The notes below the pieces were generated by a model. The model saw nothing but the letters and a program-made list of their open reading frames with translations. It ran no database searches and had not been told where the DNA came from. Below, piece by piece: positions 16,982-25,096 of a DNA stretch of 39,040 bases; the first letter of the stretch is position 1; each line of letters starts with the position of its first letter. Source of the stretch: Flavobacteriales bacterium (GTDB lineage: Bacteria > Bacteroidota > Bacteroidia > Flavobacteriales_D > Sanyastnellaceae). The position numbers and the translations under genes were made by a program. The stretch spans positions 1 through 39,040 of the forward strand of contig PKEB01000013.1 of assembly GCA_002863125.1 (NCBI GenBank). The letters run 5' to 3'.

Positions 16982-18392
16982 GCAGGTGCTGGTCGAGCAT
17001 GTAGACCGCGGCAGCAAAGGTGGCGGCCCCGAGTTCGAGCTCGCGCTTGTGCACGTTCTCAAAGACATCCTGCGAGCTGTGGTGAAAATCAAAATACCGC
17101 TGCCCGTCGGGACTCAATCCCATCATCGCCGGCCGGGGCTCCAGTACCTTCAATGGTCCAATGTCCACACCTGCACCCCCGCGTCGAAACTGATGAATAT
17201 TGTAAGGGTCAAACAACGAGTTCCATGATTGGATGAGCGCTGTGGCTTCGTCGCCGGCATCTATGCGGAATCCCCTCGGGACGAATCCCCCGGCATCTGA
17301 TTCGAGCGCTGCGAGGTACCGCAAATTGGTCGTAGTGTGGTCTTCTTGGGCGCGCGCAGCGTAGGTCTTGCCGCCGCGATTGCCGTTTTCTTCATTGATG
17401 AACAAAACGAATCGAATGGTCCGTCGTGGGGTGTAGCCGAGCGCCTTCAAGATGCGTAGCACCTCAAGTGTGTGCACAATGCCTGCGCCGTCGTCGTGGG
17501 CGCCTTCCCCGATGTCCCAGGAGTCGAGGTGACCACCCAGCGTGATGATTTCATTGGGCAACTCGCTTCCGCGCCATTCGCCGATGACATTGCCTTGTTC
17601 CACGTCGGGGAAGGCCCGACAGTTCATTTCCAGCACCACTTCCAAGTCCGGGTTCCCTTTGAGCTGATTCGCGAGCCAGCTGGCGTCCACCGTTGAAATG
17701 GCCGCACTGGGGACGCTGTCGATGCCTTCTTCGTAGTACATGGCGCCTGTATGCGGCAACGTATCCAATGCGTGTGTCATGGAGCGGACCAGTGCGCCAA
17801 TGGCACCAGCCTTCGCCGCAGCGATGGCGCCACGGCCGCGCTGATCCACGGCACCCCCATAGGCGGCTCCGGTGTTTATGAGCACGGGATCCATGGGGCG
17901 ATTGAACAGCACCAACCGCCCTTCCACTTCGTCCGGCGGCAATTGACTGAGCTGTTCCAACGATTTGACGTGCACAAGGCGCGCGCGCAGAGGTTGGTCA
18001 TTCGGGGTGCTGACTGATCCGCCGAGTGCTGTGACGCGCAGCGGGTGCTCCTCCCCATTGATGATGGCCGTGGCTTGCGCCACAGTCCCCCGTGTCCAAC
18101 TCGGGACCATCACGGGCATGACCCAGACGGAATCGGCACCGTACCGTTCGAGCACGCCTTGGCCCCATTGCATCGCGTCGAAGGCGCTTTGTGAGCCGCT
18201 CAGCCGATGGCCAACGTCCTTGGTCAACTGGCGCAAGTTCGCATGCGCCTCCCCTCGGGCGAGTGCTTCGTCATAAATCGCTCGGATGTAGGTGCTGTCA
18301 CCGGTGTGCTGCAGGTGCAGTTCTGGAGTTTGTCCATGGGTGAAAGGGGTGAGGCCGCCGAGAACAGCCAAGAAGATGAGGATGCTGCGCAT
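16959..18392 (-). CDS. Secreted M28-family zinc metallopeptidase
   Basis: This 477-residue exported aminopeptidase/carboxypeptidase-type enzyme starts with signal peptide MRSILIFLAVLGGLTPFTHG. A protease-associated (PA)-like insert lies at about 130-250, followed by the M28 catalytic domain. Zinc-site residues are visible in order: H288 (LGGHLDSWD), D300 (GAHDDGAG), E334-E335 (FINEENG; the first Glu is the likely base), D366 (ESDAGG), and H437 or H438 (FDFHHSSQD). All ligands are present, so it should be active on peptides in the periplasm or outside. It lacks a T9SS C-terminal domain and the dockerin-like tag of its neighbours. It is divergent from the nitroreductase gene and overlaps paralogue 3 by 23 bp at the 3' end. 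Confidence 0.92.
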   Translation of the reverse strand: MRSILIFLAVLGGLTPFTHGQTPELHLQHTGDSTYIRAIYDEALARGEAHANLRQLTKDVGHRLSGSQSAFDAMQWGQGVLERYGADSVWVMPVMVPSWTRGTVAQATAIINGEEHPLRVTALGGSVSTPNDQPLRARLVHVKSLEQLSQLPPDEVEGRLVLFNRPMDPVLINTGAAYGGAVDQRGRGAIAAAKAGAIGALVRSMTHALDTLPHTGAMYYEEGIDSVPSAAISTVDASWLANQLKGNPDLEVVLEMNCRAFPDVEQGNVIGEWRGSELPNEIITLGGHLDSWDIGEGAHDDGAGIVHTLEVLRILKALGYTPRRTIRFVLFINEENGNRGGKTYAARAQEDHTTTNLRYLAALESDAGGFVPRGFRIDAGDEATALIQSWNSLFDPYNIHQFRRGGAGVDIGPLKVLEPRPAMMGLSPDGQRYFDFHHSSQDVFENVHKRELELGAATFAAAVYMLDQHLPTPGTFD

Positions 18393-18436
18393 GCCCGAAA
18401 ATACGCCAAAGGACAGGCCCTACTCAAGCGTTGCTG

Positions 18437-18444
18437 TACCTTTG
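18437..18444 (+). promoter_or_regulatory. Putative -7 element for the nitroreductase gene
   Basis: TACCTTTG matches TAnnTTTG perfectly. It predicts a start near 18451 and a 12-nt leader to the ATG at 18463. No obvious -33 TTG is present. Confidence 0.45.
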
Positions 18445-18462
18445 CTTCACATTCATTTTACC

Positions 18463-19047
18463 ATGCGCCACAACCTTTCCGAAACCACCCAGTTGCTGCG
18501 GGACCGCCGCAGCATAAGTCCCGAGCGTTACTCGTCGCGCAAGGTGCACAAGGAAATTGTTGAGCAGGTCTTGACCAACGCTACGTGGGCACCGACCCAC
18601 GGCATGACCCAACCGTGGCGCTTCAAGGCATACGTTGGGGAGGGAATGAAACTTGTCGGACCCAAACTGGCTGAATGGTATGCTCAGCACGCAGGGGAAC
18701 AAGCCTCGCCAAGCAAGGTGGCCAAGTTGGAGGCACGGGGCGAAAGGGTGACTGCGCTGGTGGTATTGGGCTTGGAACCGGATCCCAACGGACGCATCTC
18801 CATCGAAGATGAGCGAATGGCTGTGGCCTGTGCTGCGCAAAACATGTATTTGACCTGCACCGCTCATGGCATCGGTGGGTTTTGGTCCACGCCGAAGTTT
18901 TTGCAGTTGCCGGAGGTTAAGGTGTTTGTCGGGTTGCCAGATAACGGCGAAGTCTTGGGGATATTCTACATGGGTTACCCGGAAGATGGCGCATGGCCAA
19001 AGAGCCACCGGAAGCCGTTGGAGTATGTGACCGATTGGAACGAGTGA
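18463..19047 (+). CDS. Nitroreductase-family flavoprotein
   Basis: This 194-residue protein, starting MRHNLSETTQLLRDRRSISP, is a probable FMN-dependent NAD(P)H oxidoreductase. It shows the family's N-terminal RRSISPERY phosphate-binding Arg pattern, then ATWAPTHGMTQPWRF (active-site loop and flavin contact). The central helix reads DERMAVACAAQNMYLTCTAHGIGGFW, split here by position only. The end has GIFYMGYPED. The length is normal for the family. The upstream in-frame extension to 18292 lies over the peptidase gene and is not used. The substrate cannot be read from sequence; quinones or nitroaromatics are typical of the family. It converges with the membrane/barrel gene 12 bp away. Confidence 0.88.
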   Translation: MRHNLSETTQLLRDRRSISPERYSSRKVHKEIVEQVLTNATWAPTHGMTQPWRFKAYVGEGMKLVGPKLAEWYAQHAGEQASPSKVAKLEARGERVTALVVLGLEPDPNGRISIEDERMAVACAAQNMYLTCTAHGIGGFWSTPKFLQLPEVKVFVGLPDNGEVLGIFYMGYPEDGAWPKSHRKPLEYVTDWNE

Positions 19048-19059
19048 CTTTGACTCCTG

Positions 19060-20085
19060 CTATTGAGGCAGGATGATCCGGAACTCCAAGGCAAATCCAG
19101 CCTGGGGCATGAAGAGCCGAACGTCGGCTTTTTCGAGGTCGCGCTCCCATTGCGCTTCACCCCATCGGTTGGTTGACCATTCCCGCCACCAGATGCACCC
19201 GATGTAAAGCCCCGCCTTTGTGGCATCCGACGGTCGATGGAGCGCACCGATCTCAGCGCGCAAGGGCACTCCCCAGCGCCGTTGCCGGTTTTCTTCAACC
19301 TGGTATTCGTGGTAGACGGTCCCAATTTGCTGGTACCCCGTGGTGAACACGTCGCTCAACAAAAAGTCCACGCACACCCCACTTCCGGCGAGCAATTCCC
19401 ACCGTTGGTTCAATGGCACCTTGGTTTGTGCCAGCAGCGGCAAGCGGTAGCGCCCTGCTCGCAAAGAAAGCGTGTCCGAAGTCTCTTCGCCGCTGATTTC
19501 CGAAGCGAACACCAGGCCCCAATTCGATCGCATGCGTAAGGTTTCGAGGCCGGTTTCAATGCTCCAGCTGCTGCCTTTGAAATTTCGGTGCAGCCGCAAC
19601 CCGAATCCGCTCCCCACTTGTGGCTGCCATTGCAATGTGAGCCCCTCGTCAAACGCTTCTATGGGCTCGTAACCGACAGCTTCTAAGGGCAACACCCCAA
19701 CAGAACTCAATCCGAGTTCCCATTCGGGCGTTCGTTCCTGCGCCGACCCCGTGGCGCTCAGCGCCCCGACCAACGCGACTACAAGCACTGCTCCGGTGAT
19801 CAGGAGCAGGGCATTGCGCAAGCCAGCTACCGGTATGAATTTGGTGCGGTGGTGGGCGTGCACGAGGTGGTTGCAATGCAGGGCTTCACGGAAATGGGTG
19901 CGGGGCACACCAAAAAGCCATTGTCCCCCTTCTTGATGCCGTTCGAATGGGACCTCGGCAGTGCGCAGCATCTCCTCGTATTCTTCAGCATGGGCTATTT
20001 CCCGAAAGGAAAAGACGTAGTACCGGTTGTCTCCGGGGTGGATGAAGTAGTTGGTCCAACGCATGCCGCATACGAAGGTATGCAT
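19060..20085 (-). CDS. Uncharacterised protein: small N-terminal domain, membrane helix, outer-membrane beta-barrel-like C-terminus
   Basis: This is a 341-residue frame with two distinct parts. Residues 1-80 form a soluble, charged domain (NRYYVFSFREIAHAEEYEEM, then GGQWLFGVPRTHF) that I do not recognise by name. Residues 89-116 are a strong hydrophobic stretch ending ALSATGSAQ, which looks exactly like a signal peptide with a cleavage site. The rest (about 117-341) alternates in beta-barrel fashion (GSGFGLRLHR, SIETGLETLRM, AGFALEF) and resembles small Bacteroidota outer-membrane proteins. ATG starts exist at 20085 and 20064. A TTG at 19821 would start the barrel exactly at its signal peptide. 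It may therefore be two proteins in one frame or a true fusion. Confidence 0.6.
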   Translation of the reverse strand: MHTFVCGMRWTNYFIHPGDNRYYVFSFREIAHAEEYEEMLRTAEVPFERHQEGGQWLFGVPRTHFREALHCNHLVHAHHRTKFIPVAGLRNALLLITGAVLVVALVGALSATGSAQERTPEWELGLSSVGVLPLEAVGYEPIEAFDEGLTLQWQPQVGSGFGLRLHRNFKGSSWSIETGLETLRMRSNWGLVFASEISGEETSDTLSLRAGRYRLPLLAQTKVPLNQRWELLAGSGVCVDFLLSDVFTTGYQQIGTVYHEYQVEENRQRRWGVPLRAEIGALHRPSDATKAGLYIGCIWWREWSTNRWGEAQWERDLEKADVRLFMPQAGFALEFRIILPQ

Positions 20086-20107
20086 TCCTTTCGGCCCGTT
20101 GAAAACG

Positions 20108-20135
20108 AAAAAGGCCCGGGACGAGCCCAGGCCTT
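20108..20135 (-). terminator. Intrinsic terminator after the YceI lipoprotein gene
   Basis: On the minus strand AAGGCCTGGG and CCCGGGCCTT form a 10-bp stem with one G-T pair and a 5-nt loop. TTTTT runs from the end of the stem. It lies 23 nt past the stop at 20158. Confidence 0.85.
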
Positions 20136-20157
20136 GGTTTCAATTTCTCACTTGACG

Positions 20158-20832
20158 TCACATCGTTGCTACAATGTGTACGTCGAGTTCGATGTCATCG
20201 TTGATGAGTTTGTCGCCCAAGTCGGGGAACAAATCAGGAAACGCCCCCGATCGGAATTTGACGTCGTGCTTGGAGCGGTCAAAGGTGAGGGAAGCATCCA
20301 CGGTGATGGTGCCATCTTCCTCGCTGAGGGTAACTGGGAAGTGAATCGGCTGGGGGATACTGCGGATGATGATCTTACCAAAAACATGGGGCACACCGTC
20401 CTTTTCCTTAACGCCTTCGATGAACATTTGGGAGTCGGGAAATTTTTCGACACCGAAGAAATCCTCCGACTTGAGGTGGCCGAGTAACCTTTCTTTCGCA
20501 CGGTCGCTCATATCTTCATCCGTGACCACGATGGTGTTCATGTCCATGGAGACAAAAGCCTTGGCAATGGTTTCGTCAATCACTTCGAGGTTACCCTTGT
20601 AAATACCGACTGTGCCAACATGTGATTCTCCGGTGATTTCTGTGCCTTTCCAGTTGACTGTGCTTGCATCGGAATCAATGGTGTATCGACCACCGGTTAA
20701 GCTCACCGGGTCGTTTTCTAGTGGTTTTTCTTTCTTGGAGGCCTCTGTTGAGGCGTTGTCTTCCCCGGGGGTTCCGCACGAGGCGAGCGCAATGGCAATG
20801 GCACATGCGGCCCAAGTGAATGTGTTCTTCAT
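20158..20832 (-). CDS. YceI-like lipoprotein
   Basis: This 224-residue lipoprotein starts MKNTFTWAACAIAIALASCG with lipobox LASC (Cys about 19). A charged linker follows (about 22-45) and then a YceI domain. YceI proteins are lipocalin-like periplasmic barrels that bind long isoprenoid or fatty-acid-like lipids. Typical family strings here are YTIDSDASTVNWKGTEITGESHVGTV (split by position), KGNLEVIDETIAKAFVSMDM, and LKSEDFFGVEKFP, the conserved KSxDFFxVxxFP segment. An upstream in-frame ATG at 20871 overlaps the yqeY stop and would hide the lipobox, so it was not used. It is followed by a strong terminator and is probably the last gene on its transcript. Confidence 0.9.
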   Translation of the reverse strand: MKNTFTWAACAIAIALASCGTPGEDNASTEASKKEKPLENDPVSLTGGRYTIDSDASTVNWKGTEITGESHVGTVGIYKGNLEVIDETIAKAFVSMDMNTIVVTDEDMSDRAKERLLGHLKSEDFFGVEKFPDSQMFIEGVKEKDGVPHVFGKIIIRSIPQPIHFPVTLSEEDGTITVDASLTFDRSKHDVKFRSGAFPDLFPDLGDKLINDDIELDVHIVATM

Positions 20833-20867
20833 AGGTGTTGATTTCAACGATTTAACAAGCGGTGCGC

Positions 20868-21323
20868 TCAACTGTTCAAGGCTGCGCGCACAATTCCGGC
20901 GATGACCTTGCCGTCGGCCTTGCCTGCCATGCGGCTGGAGGCGATGCCCATCACCTTGCCCATGTCGGCCATGCTCGCTGCGCCGGTCTCGGCGATGATG
21001 GCAGCCACTTCCGCCTTGATCTCCTCTTCTGTCAAAGGTTGGGGCAAGAATTCGACAATTACCGCGGCCTGGGCCCGTTCCTCTGCTTCGAGGTCGGCGC
21101 GTCCTTGCTCGGCATAGAGGTCGGCGGTTTCACTGCGTTGCTTGAAGAGCTTGGTTAGAATGGCCAGCACGGTCGCATCCGGGATGTCGTCACCGTCTGC
21201 TCCTGTTTTGGTGGCCTCGAGCATGAGCTTGCTTTTCACATCGCGCAAAGCTGCCAACCGCTCGCGGTCCTTGTTGCGCATGGCATCCTTGATGCCATCC
21301 GAAATGGTGCTGTACATGCTCAT
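20868..21323 (-). CDS. yqeY: GatB/YqeY domain protein
   Basis: This 151-residue cytosolic protein matches the stand-alone YqeY family, related to the tail domain of GatB of the tRNA-dependent amidotransferase. Visible family features are the start MYSTISDGIKDAMRNKD with ALRDVKSKL, the middle FKQRSETADLYAEQGR, and EFLPQPLTEEEI, MGKVMGI and GKADGKVI. The fold is all-helical and likely binds tRNA or translation factors, but the exact role is unclear. The start lies 2 nt past the ftsZ stop, so it is translated as the last gene of the division operon. A second Met at codon 3 is an equally good start. Confidence 0.92.
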   Translation of the reverse strand: MSMYSTISDGIKDAMRNKDRERLAALRDVKSKLMLEATKTGADGDDIPDATVLAILTKLFKQRSETADLYAEQGRADLEAEERAQAAVIVEFLPQPLTEEEIKAEVAAIIAETGAASMADMGKVMGIASSRMAGKADGKVIAGIVRAALNS

Positions 21324-21325
21324 GT

Positions 21326-23050
21326 TCAGTCGACGTTGTCGTGCAGGAAGGGGTTGTCGTTTCGCAATTCAATGGTGCGTTCGCCCTCCTCATCCGTTTC
21401 CTCGTGCAGCGTGAATCGGCTGACTTGGGATTTCGATGAGTGATCGATGTCATCGAGGATGACCTGGCGACGCTTATATGCCGGCTCGGCTTCGAGGTCC
21501 GCCAGTCCGCCGGGTGTTTTCAGCTTGCGCGTGAATTGCGAGATGCGCTGGTTTCGCGCTTGCAAGTCGCCCTCCGTGGTTCGCGCCACCGGTTCAATGA
21601 CCTCGCGGGATGCATTCGGTGCGAGATCCGGTGTTTGGGACAACGGCTGTTCAATCGGAGGTTGTGCCGGCGTGATGGGCTGCGAAGGAGGCGTTTCCGT
21701 GAATCGGATGCCGCCGAGGTTGGGCTCATCGCTGGTCGCTGGAAGTGGCTCGCTTTCGAGGGTGTACACCGTGACCGATGGCGGTTCGCCGTTGGTTCCG
21801 GTCACCGGTGGAGCGTCGTCCGCAGCAGCGGGTTCCGCTTCAGGCGTCTCTGCCGACTCCGCTTCATCTGTGACGAGGTCGAACAATTGACCGGTGGCCG
21901 CAGGAGCGGGTTCCTCCGTGGCCTCAACTTGCTTGATGTACGGCATTTCCTCCTCTGAGAGTGCCTCAACAGGAGGGGTTTGCGTATGCTGGGTGGGCTG
22001 AACGGGTGCTTTGATTTCCTTGGGCTCTTCTTCCAATGTAAATACCGTTGTCCGCGGTTGGGCCGGGGATTCGAGTTGGTCTTGTGCCTGGAAACCAGTA
22101 GCGATGACCGTTACGCACAGGTCCTCATCCAATTTTTCGTCTACACCGTAGCCCCAGATGACCTCGGCAGATTGGCCAGCGGCGTCTTGGATGAAGTCCG
22201 TGATTTCCATGATCTCATCCATGAGGATTTCCTCGGTGCCAAAGGTGATGTTGAGTAGGACAAAATTGGCGCCCGTGATGTCGCAATCGTTGAGCAGGGG
22301 TGATTCCAATGCTTCGGTTACGGCCGTGCGCGCCCGGCCTTCGCCGCTCGCTTTGCCGGAACCCATGATGGCCCGACCTGAATTGCGCATGACGGTGTTG
22401 ACGTCGTTCATGTCAACGTTGATTTCACCAGTGAGCGTGATGACTTCCGCGATGCCTTTCGCGGCGGTGCAGAGGATTTCGTCGGCGTTGTTGAAGGCCG
22501 CCCGGATCGTCAGGTTGCCATACAGTTCTCGCAGTTTGTCGTTACGGATGATGAGTAACGTGTCAACGGCTTCGCGCATTTTCTCCAGTCCTTCAGTGGC
22601 CTGCGCACTGCGGCGACGGCCCTCGAATTGAAAGGGAATCGTGACGATGCCTACTGTCAGGATGTCCATCTCGCGGGCCGCTTGAGCGATGACAGGTGCT
22701 GCACCGGTTCCGGTTCCGCCGCCCATTCCCGCGGTGATAAAGACCATACTAGTCTTGTTGCCGATCAGTTCTTTGACTTCTTCCAGCGTTTCAATGGCGG
22801 CGTTTCGGCCAACATCGGGAAGAGAGCCTGCGCCTTGGCCTCCCGTGAGGGTGGCGCCGAGCTGGACTTTTACAGGAACCGGGCTTGCGTCAAGGGCTTG
22901 GGCATCGGTGTTGCACACGATGAAATCCACGCCTTGGATACCGCGGTCGTACATCGTGTTCACCGCATTCGAACCGCCGCCGCCTACGCCGATGACTTTG
23001 ATCGGAGAGGTGAGGGACGGGTAGGGGTTGGGAGTGCTCATATCGTTCAT
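21326..23050 (-). CDS. ftsZ: Cell division GTPase FtsZ
   Basis: This 574-residue tubulin homologue polymerises into the division ring. The GTPase domain shows IKVIGVGGGGSNAVN (about 17-31), the tubulin signature GGGTGTGA (110-117) and the T7-loop residues N211, D213 and D216 in NVDMNDVN. The globular core ends near residue 325. A long acidic, Pro-rich disordered linker (about 330-500) leads to a C-terminal peptide ending NPFLHDNVD, the Bacteroidota form of the tail that contacts FtsA. The linker explains the length above the usual ~400. It follows ftsA by 20 nt in the operon. Met4 is an alternative start. Confidence 0.97.
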   Translation of the reverse strand: MNDMSTPNPYPSLTSPIKVIGVGGGGSNAVNTMYDRGIQGVDFIVCNTDAQALDASPVPVKVQLGATLTGGQGAGSLPDVGRNAAIETLEEVKELIGNKTSMVFITAGMGGGTGTGAAPVIAQAAREMDILTVGIVTIPFQFEGRRRSAQATEGLEKMREAVDTLLIIRNDKLRELYGNLTIRAAFNNADEILCTAAKGIAEVITLTGEINVDMNDVNTVMRNSGRAIMGSGKASGEGRARTAVTEALESPLLNDCDITGANFVLLNITFGTEEILMDEIMEITDFIQDAAGQSAEVIWGYGVDEKLDEDLCVTVIATGFQAQDQLESPAQPRTTVFTLEEEPKEIKAPVQPTQHTQTPPVEALSEEEMPYIKQVEATEEPAPAATGQLFDLVTDEAESAETPEAEPAAADDAPPVTGTNGEPPSVTVYTLESEPLPATSDEPNLGGIRFTETPPSQPITPAQPPIEQPLSQTPDLAPNASREVIEPVARTTEGDLQARNQRISQFTRKLKTPGGLADLEAEPAYKRRQVILDDIDHSSKSQVSRFTLHEETDEEGERTIELRNDNPFLHDNVD

Positions 23051-23070
23051 CTCAATTCGGGTTCCTGTGG

Positions 23071-24342
23071 TTATTGAATTTCTTCGTCTTCAACGAAGTA
23101 CTTGCGCATGCGTTCGAGGATGCCAATCCGTTCTGAACCGGCGGCGTCATCAGTGGTTGCATCGCCGTTGCTGGCCATGCGGTCGAAGCCTTTGATCACG
23201 AGGCCGACGCCGGTCGCAAAACTCGGGGCCGTGACCTCTTGGTTCGGTGCTTCGGCCAAGTGCTCGCTTGGGTAACCCACGCGGCAATCCATGCCCGTCA
23301 CGTATTGGAAGAGCTGGGTGATGTGGCGCAATTGCGAACCGCCACCCGTTAAGACCACGCCGCCAATCAACTGATCAGCGAAGCCGGAGTTGCGGATTTC
23401 GAAATGCACGTGCTCGATGATTTCGGTCATGCGCGCCTCGATGATGCTCGCGAGGTTTTTCAAGCTGATTTCGCGTGGGTTGCGTCCCTGCAAACCGGGG
23501 ATGCACACAATCTCGTTGTCCTTCATTTCGGTGGCGATGGCCGACCCGAAACGTTGCTTCAGCAACTCCGCTTGCTTCTTCATGATTTGGCACCCCTGGC
23601 GGATGTCCTCGGTCAACACATTGCCGCCAAACGGAATGACCGCCGTGTGGCGGATGATGCCGTCTTGGAAAATCGCGATGTCGGTGGTGCCACCTCCTAT
23701 ATCCACCAAGGCCACACCGGCCTCCTGCTCTTCTGCACTCAATACCGAAGCCGAAGAGGCGAGGGGCTCCAGGATTAATTGATCGACGTTGAGTTCCGCT
23801 TTCTCGATGCACCGGTTGATGTTGCGGATGGCAGCGATCTGGCCGATGATGACGTGGAAGTTGGCTTCCAAACGAATGCCGCTCATGCCCACCGGCTCTT
23901 TGATGCCCCCCTCGTTGTCCACGGTGTATTCCTGCGGCAAGACGTGCAGGATTTCCTCGCCGGGCTGCATCACCTGGCGGTACATGTCCTGGATCAGCGC
24001 ATCGATGTCGATCTGGCTGATTTCCGATTCAAGGTTGTCGCGGGTGCGTTGGCCGCGCGTCTGCTGGCTCTTGATGTGCTGGCCGGCGATGCCGACGTTC
24101 ACGTCCACAAAGACCGCCCCGGACGTGCGCTTGGCTTCTTCAATGGCCGTGCGGATGGAATCCACGGTTTTTTCAATGTTCGCAACGACCCCGCGGGATA
24201 CCCCGACGGATTCGCTCTTCCCGTAACCGAGGATTTCGATTTTTCCGTGTTCATTGCGACGCCCGACGAAGCAGGCGATTTTCGTCGTGCCGATGTCCAG
24301 GCCAACGACGATTTTTTCTTGGTTGTTTGATGCAGAATCCAT
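23071..24342 (-). CDS. ftsA: Cell division protein FtsA
   Basis: This 423-residue actin-like ATPase anchors FtsZ to the membrane. Phosphate-binding loop 1 is VVGLDIGTTKIACFVG (about 12-27). The 1C/SHS2 insertion follows (VFVDVNVGIAGQHIKS and onward). Phosphate loop 2 is VALVDIGGGTTDIAIF (about 217-232) and the adenosine motif is GGVVLTGGGSQL. The C-terminal segment GILERMRKYFVEDEE is the amphipathic membrane-targeting helix. The length is typical. The gene sits between ftsQ and ftsZ with gaps of 15 and 20 nt. Confidence 0.97.
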   Translation of the reverse strand: MDSASNNQEKIVVGLDIGTTKIACFVGRRNEHGKIEILGYGKSESVGVSRGVVANIEKTVDSIRTAIEEAKRTSGAVFVDVNVGIAGQHIKSQQTRGQRTRDNLESEISQIDIDALIQDMYRQVMQPGEEILHVLPQEYTVDNEGGIKEPVGMSGIRLEANFHVIIGQIAAIRNINRCIEKAELNVDQLILEPLASSASVLSAEEQEAGVALVDIGGGTTDIAIFQDGIIRHTAVIPFGGNVLTEDIRQGCQIMKKQAELLKQRFGSAIATEMKDNEIVCIPGLQGRNPREISLKNLASIIEARMTEIIEHVHFEIRNSGFADQLIGGVVLTGGGSQLRHITQLFQYVTGMDCRVGYPSEHLAEAPNQEVTAPSFATGVGLVIKGFDRMASNGDATTDDAAGSERIGILERMRKYFVEDEEIQ

Positions 24343-24357
24343 GGACGTAGAGGTTGC

Positions 24358-25089
24358 TTAGTAATACCGTTGGGCGACTACTTGACCCGCATAGGTCAAG
24401 TCGATGCGCTTGTAGACGTTCAGGTTGCCCCTTTCGACGTGTTCGGTGTAGAATACAAGGAGTTTGTTCAGTTTATCTTCAAGTTGCTGGGCGTCGCCAA
24501 AAGCAATGCGCGCCGCTCCAATCCGAGGTACCACATCGAGCGCGCCGGCGCCGTTGACTTCAATCTGGTCGATGAAGGCCGACCAAAGCGGGTCGTTTGC
24601 GGTGGCCTGGACCAAAGCAAATGCTTCAGACGCGGCCTCGAATGATGGCGCGTGAATGACCGGGACCCGTGCAGTGTAGTAAGGCGAGAGCGGAAGCAGT
24701 TCACCTTCGTCGTCGATGTAGAAGTCCGGCTCGTCCTCGGAAGTGTGCACCCGAGCCAGTGGCTTGCGTTGGGTGACCTGTACGTGCAGGGTGCGGTTGA
24801 GCCCAGGGTAAATTTCCACCCCATCGATGGCAGGGATGTCACGCACCCAGCGCTCCACGTCGTGAAGGGATAAATCCGCGACGAAGGTGCCGGAGATGCT
24901 GTCGTTGGCGAAGATGAGATCGCGAACCCCTGCGGCATCGACAAAAAACATGCCGTCGATTTCGACGACGTCGACTTCCAATCCTGTGTAACGAGCGTTC
25001 GACTCGCGCTCCACCGAAAACCCAACCAAGGCTCCACTACCGGCAATCAGCAAAACGGCTGAGGCGATGGAGAGGATGGTTCGAATCAT
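24358..25089 (-). CDS. ftsQ: Cell division protein FtsQ/DivIB
   Basis: This 243-residue protein has a single N-terminal membrane helix (about 4-25, ILSIASAVLLIAGSGALVGF) and a periplasmic POTRA-like domain (VVEIDGMFFVDAAGVRDLI, about 41-59). The beta region has the family's YPGLNRTLHVQVTQRKPLARV and FYIDDEGELLPLS strings. It scaffolds the FtsL/FtsB-type subcomplex at the septum. The C-terminus ends YAGQVVAQRYY. Identification rests on these motifs and its place between murC and ftsA. Confidence 0.92.
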   Translation of the reverse strand: MIRTILSIASAVLLIAGSGALVGFSVERESNARYTGLEVDVVEIDGMFFVDAAGVRDLIFANDSISGTFVADLSLHDVERWVRDIPAIDGVEIYPGLNRTLHVQVTQRKPLARVHTSEDEPDFYIDDEGELLPLSPYYTARVPVIHAPSFEAASEAFALVQATANDPLWSAFIDQIEVNGAGALDVVPRIGAARIAFGDAQQLEDKLNKLLVFYTEHVERGNLNVYKRIDLTYAGQVVAQRYY

Positions 25090-25096
25090 GGTGTGT

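Noticed and set aside
19050-19075. Inverted repeat TCCTGC...GCAGGA between convergent genes as a bidirectional terminator
   Set aside because: The stem is only 6 bp, there is no T-run on either side, and it runs into the coding end of the minus-strand gene.
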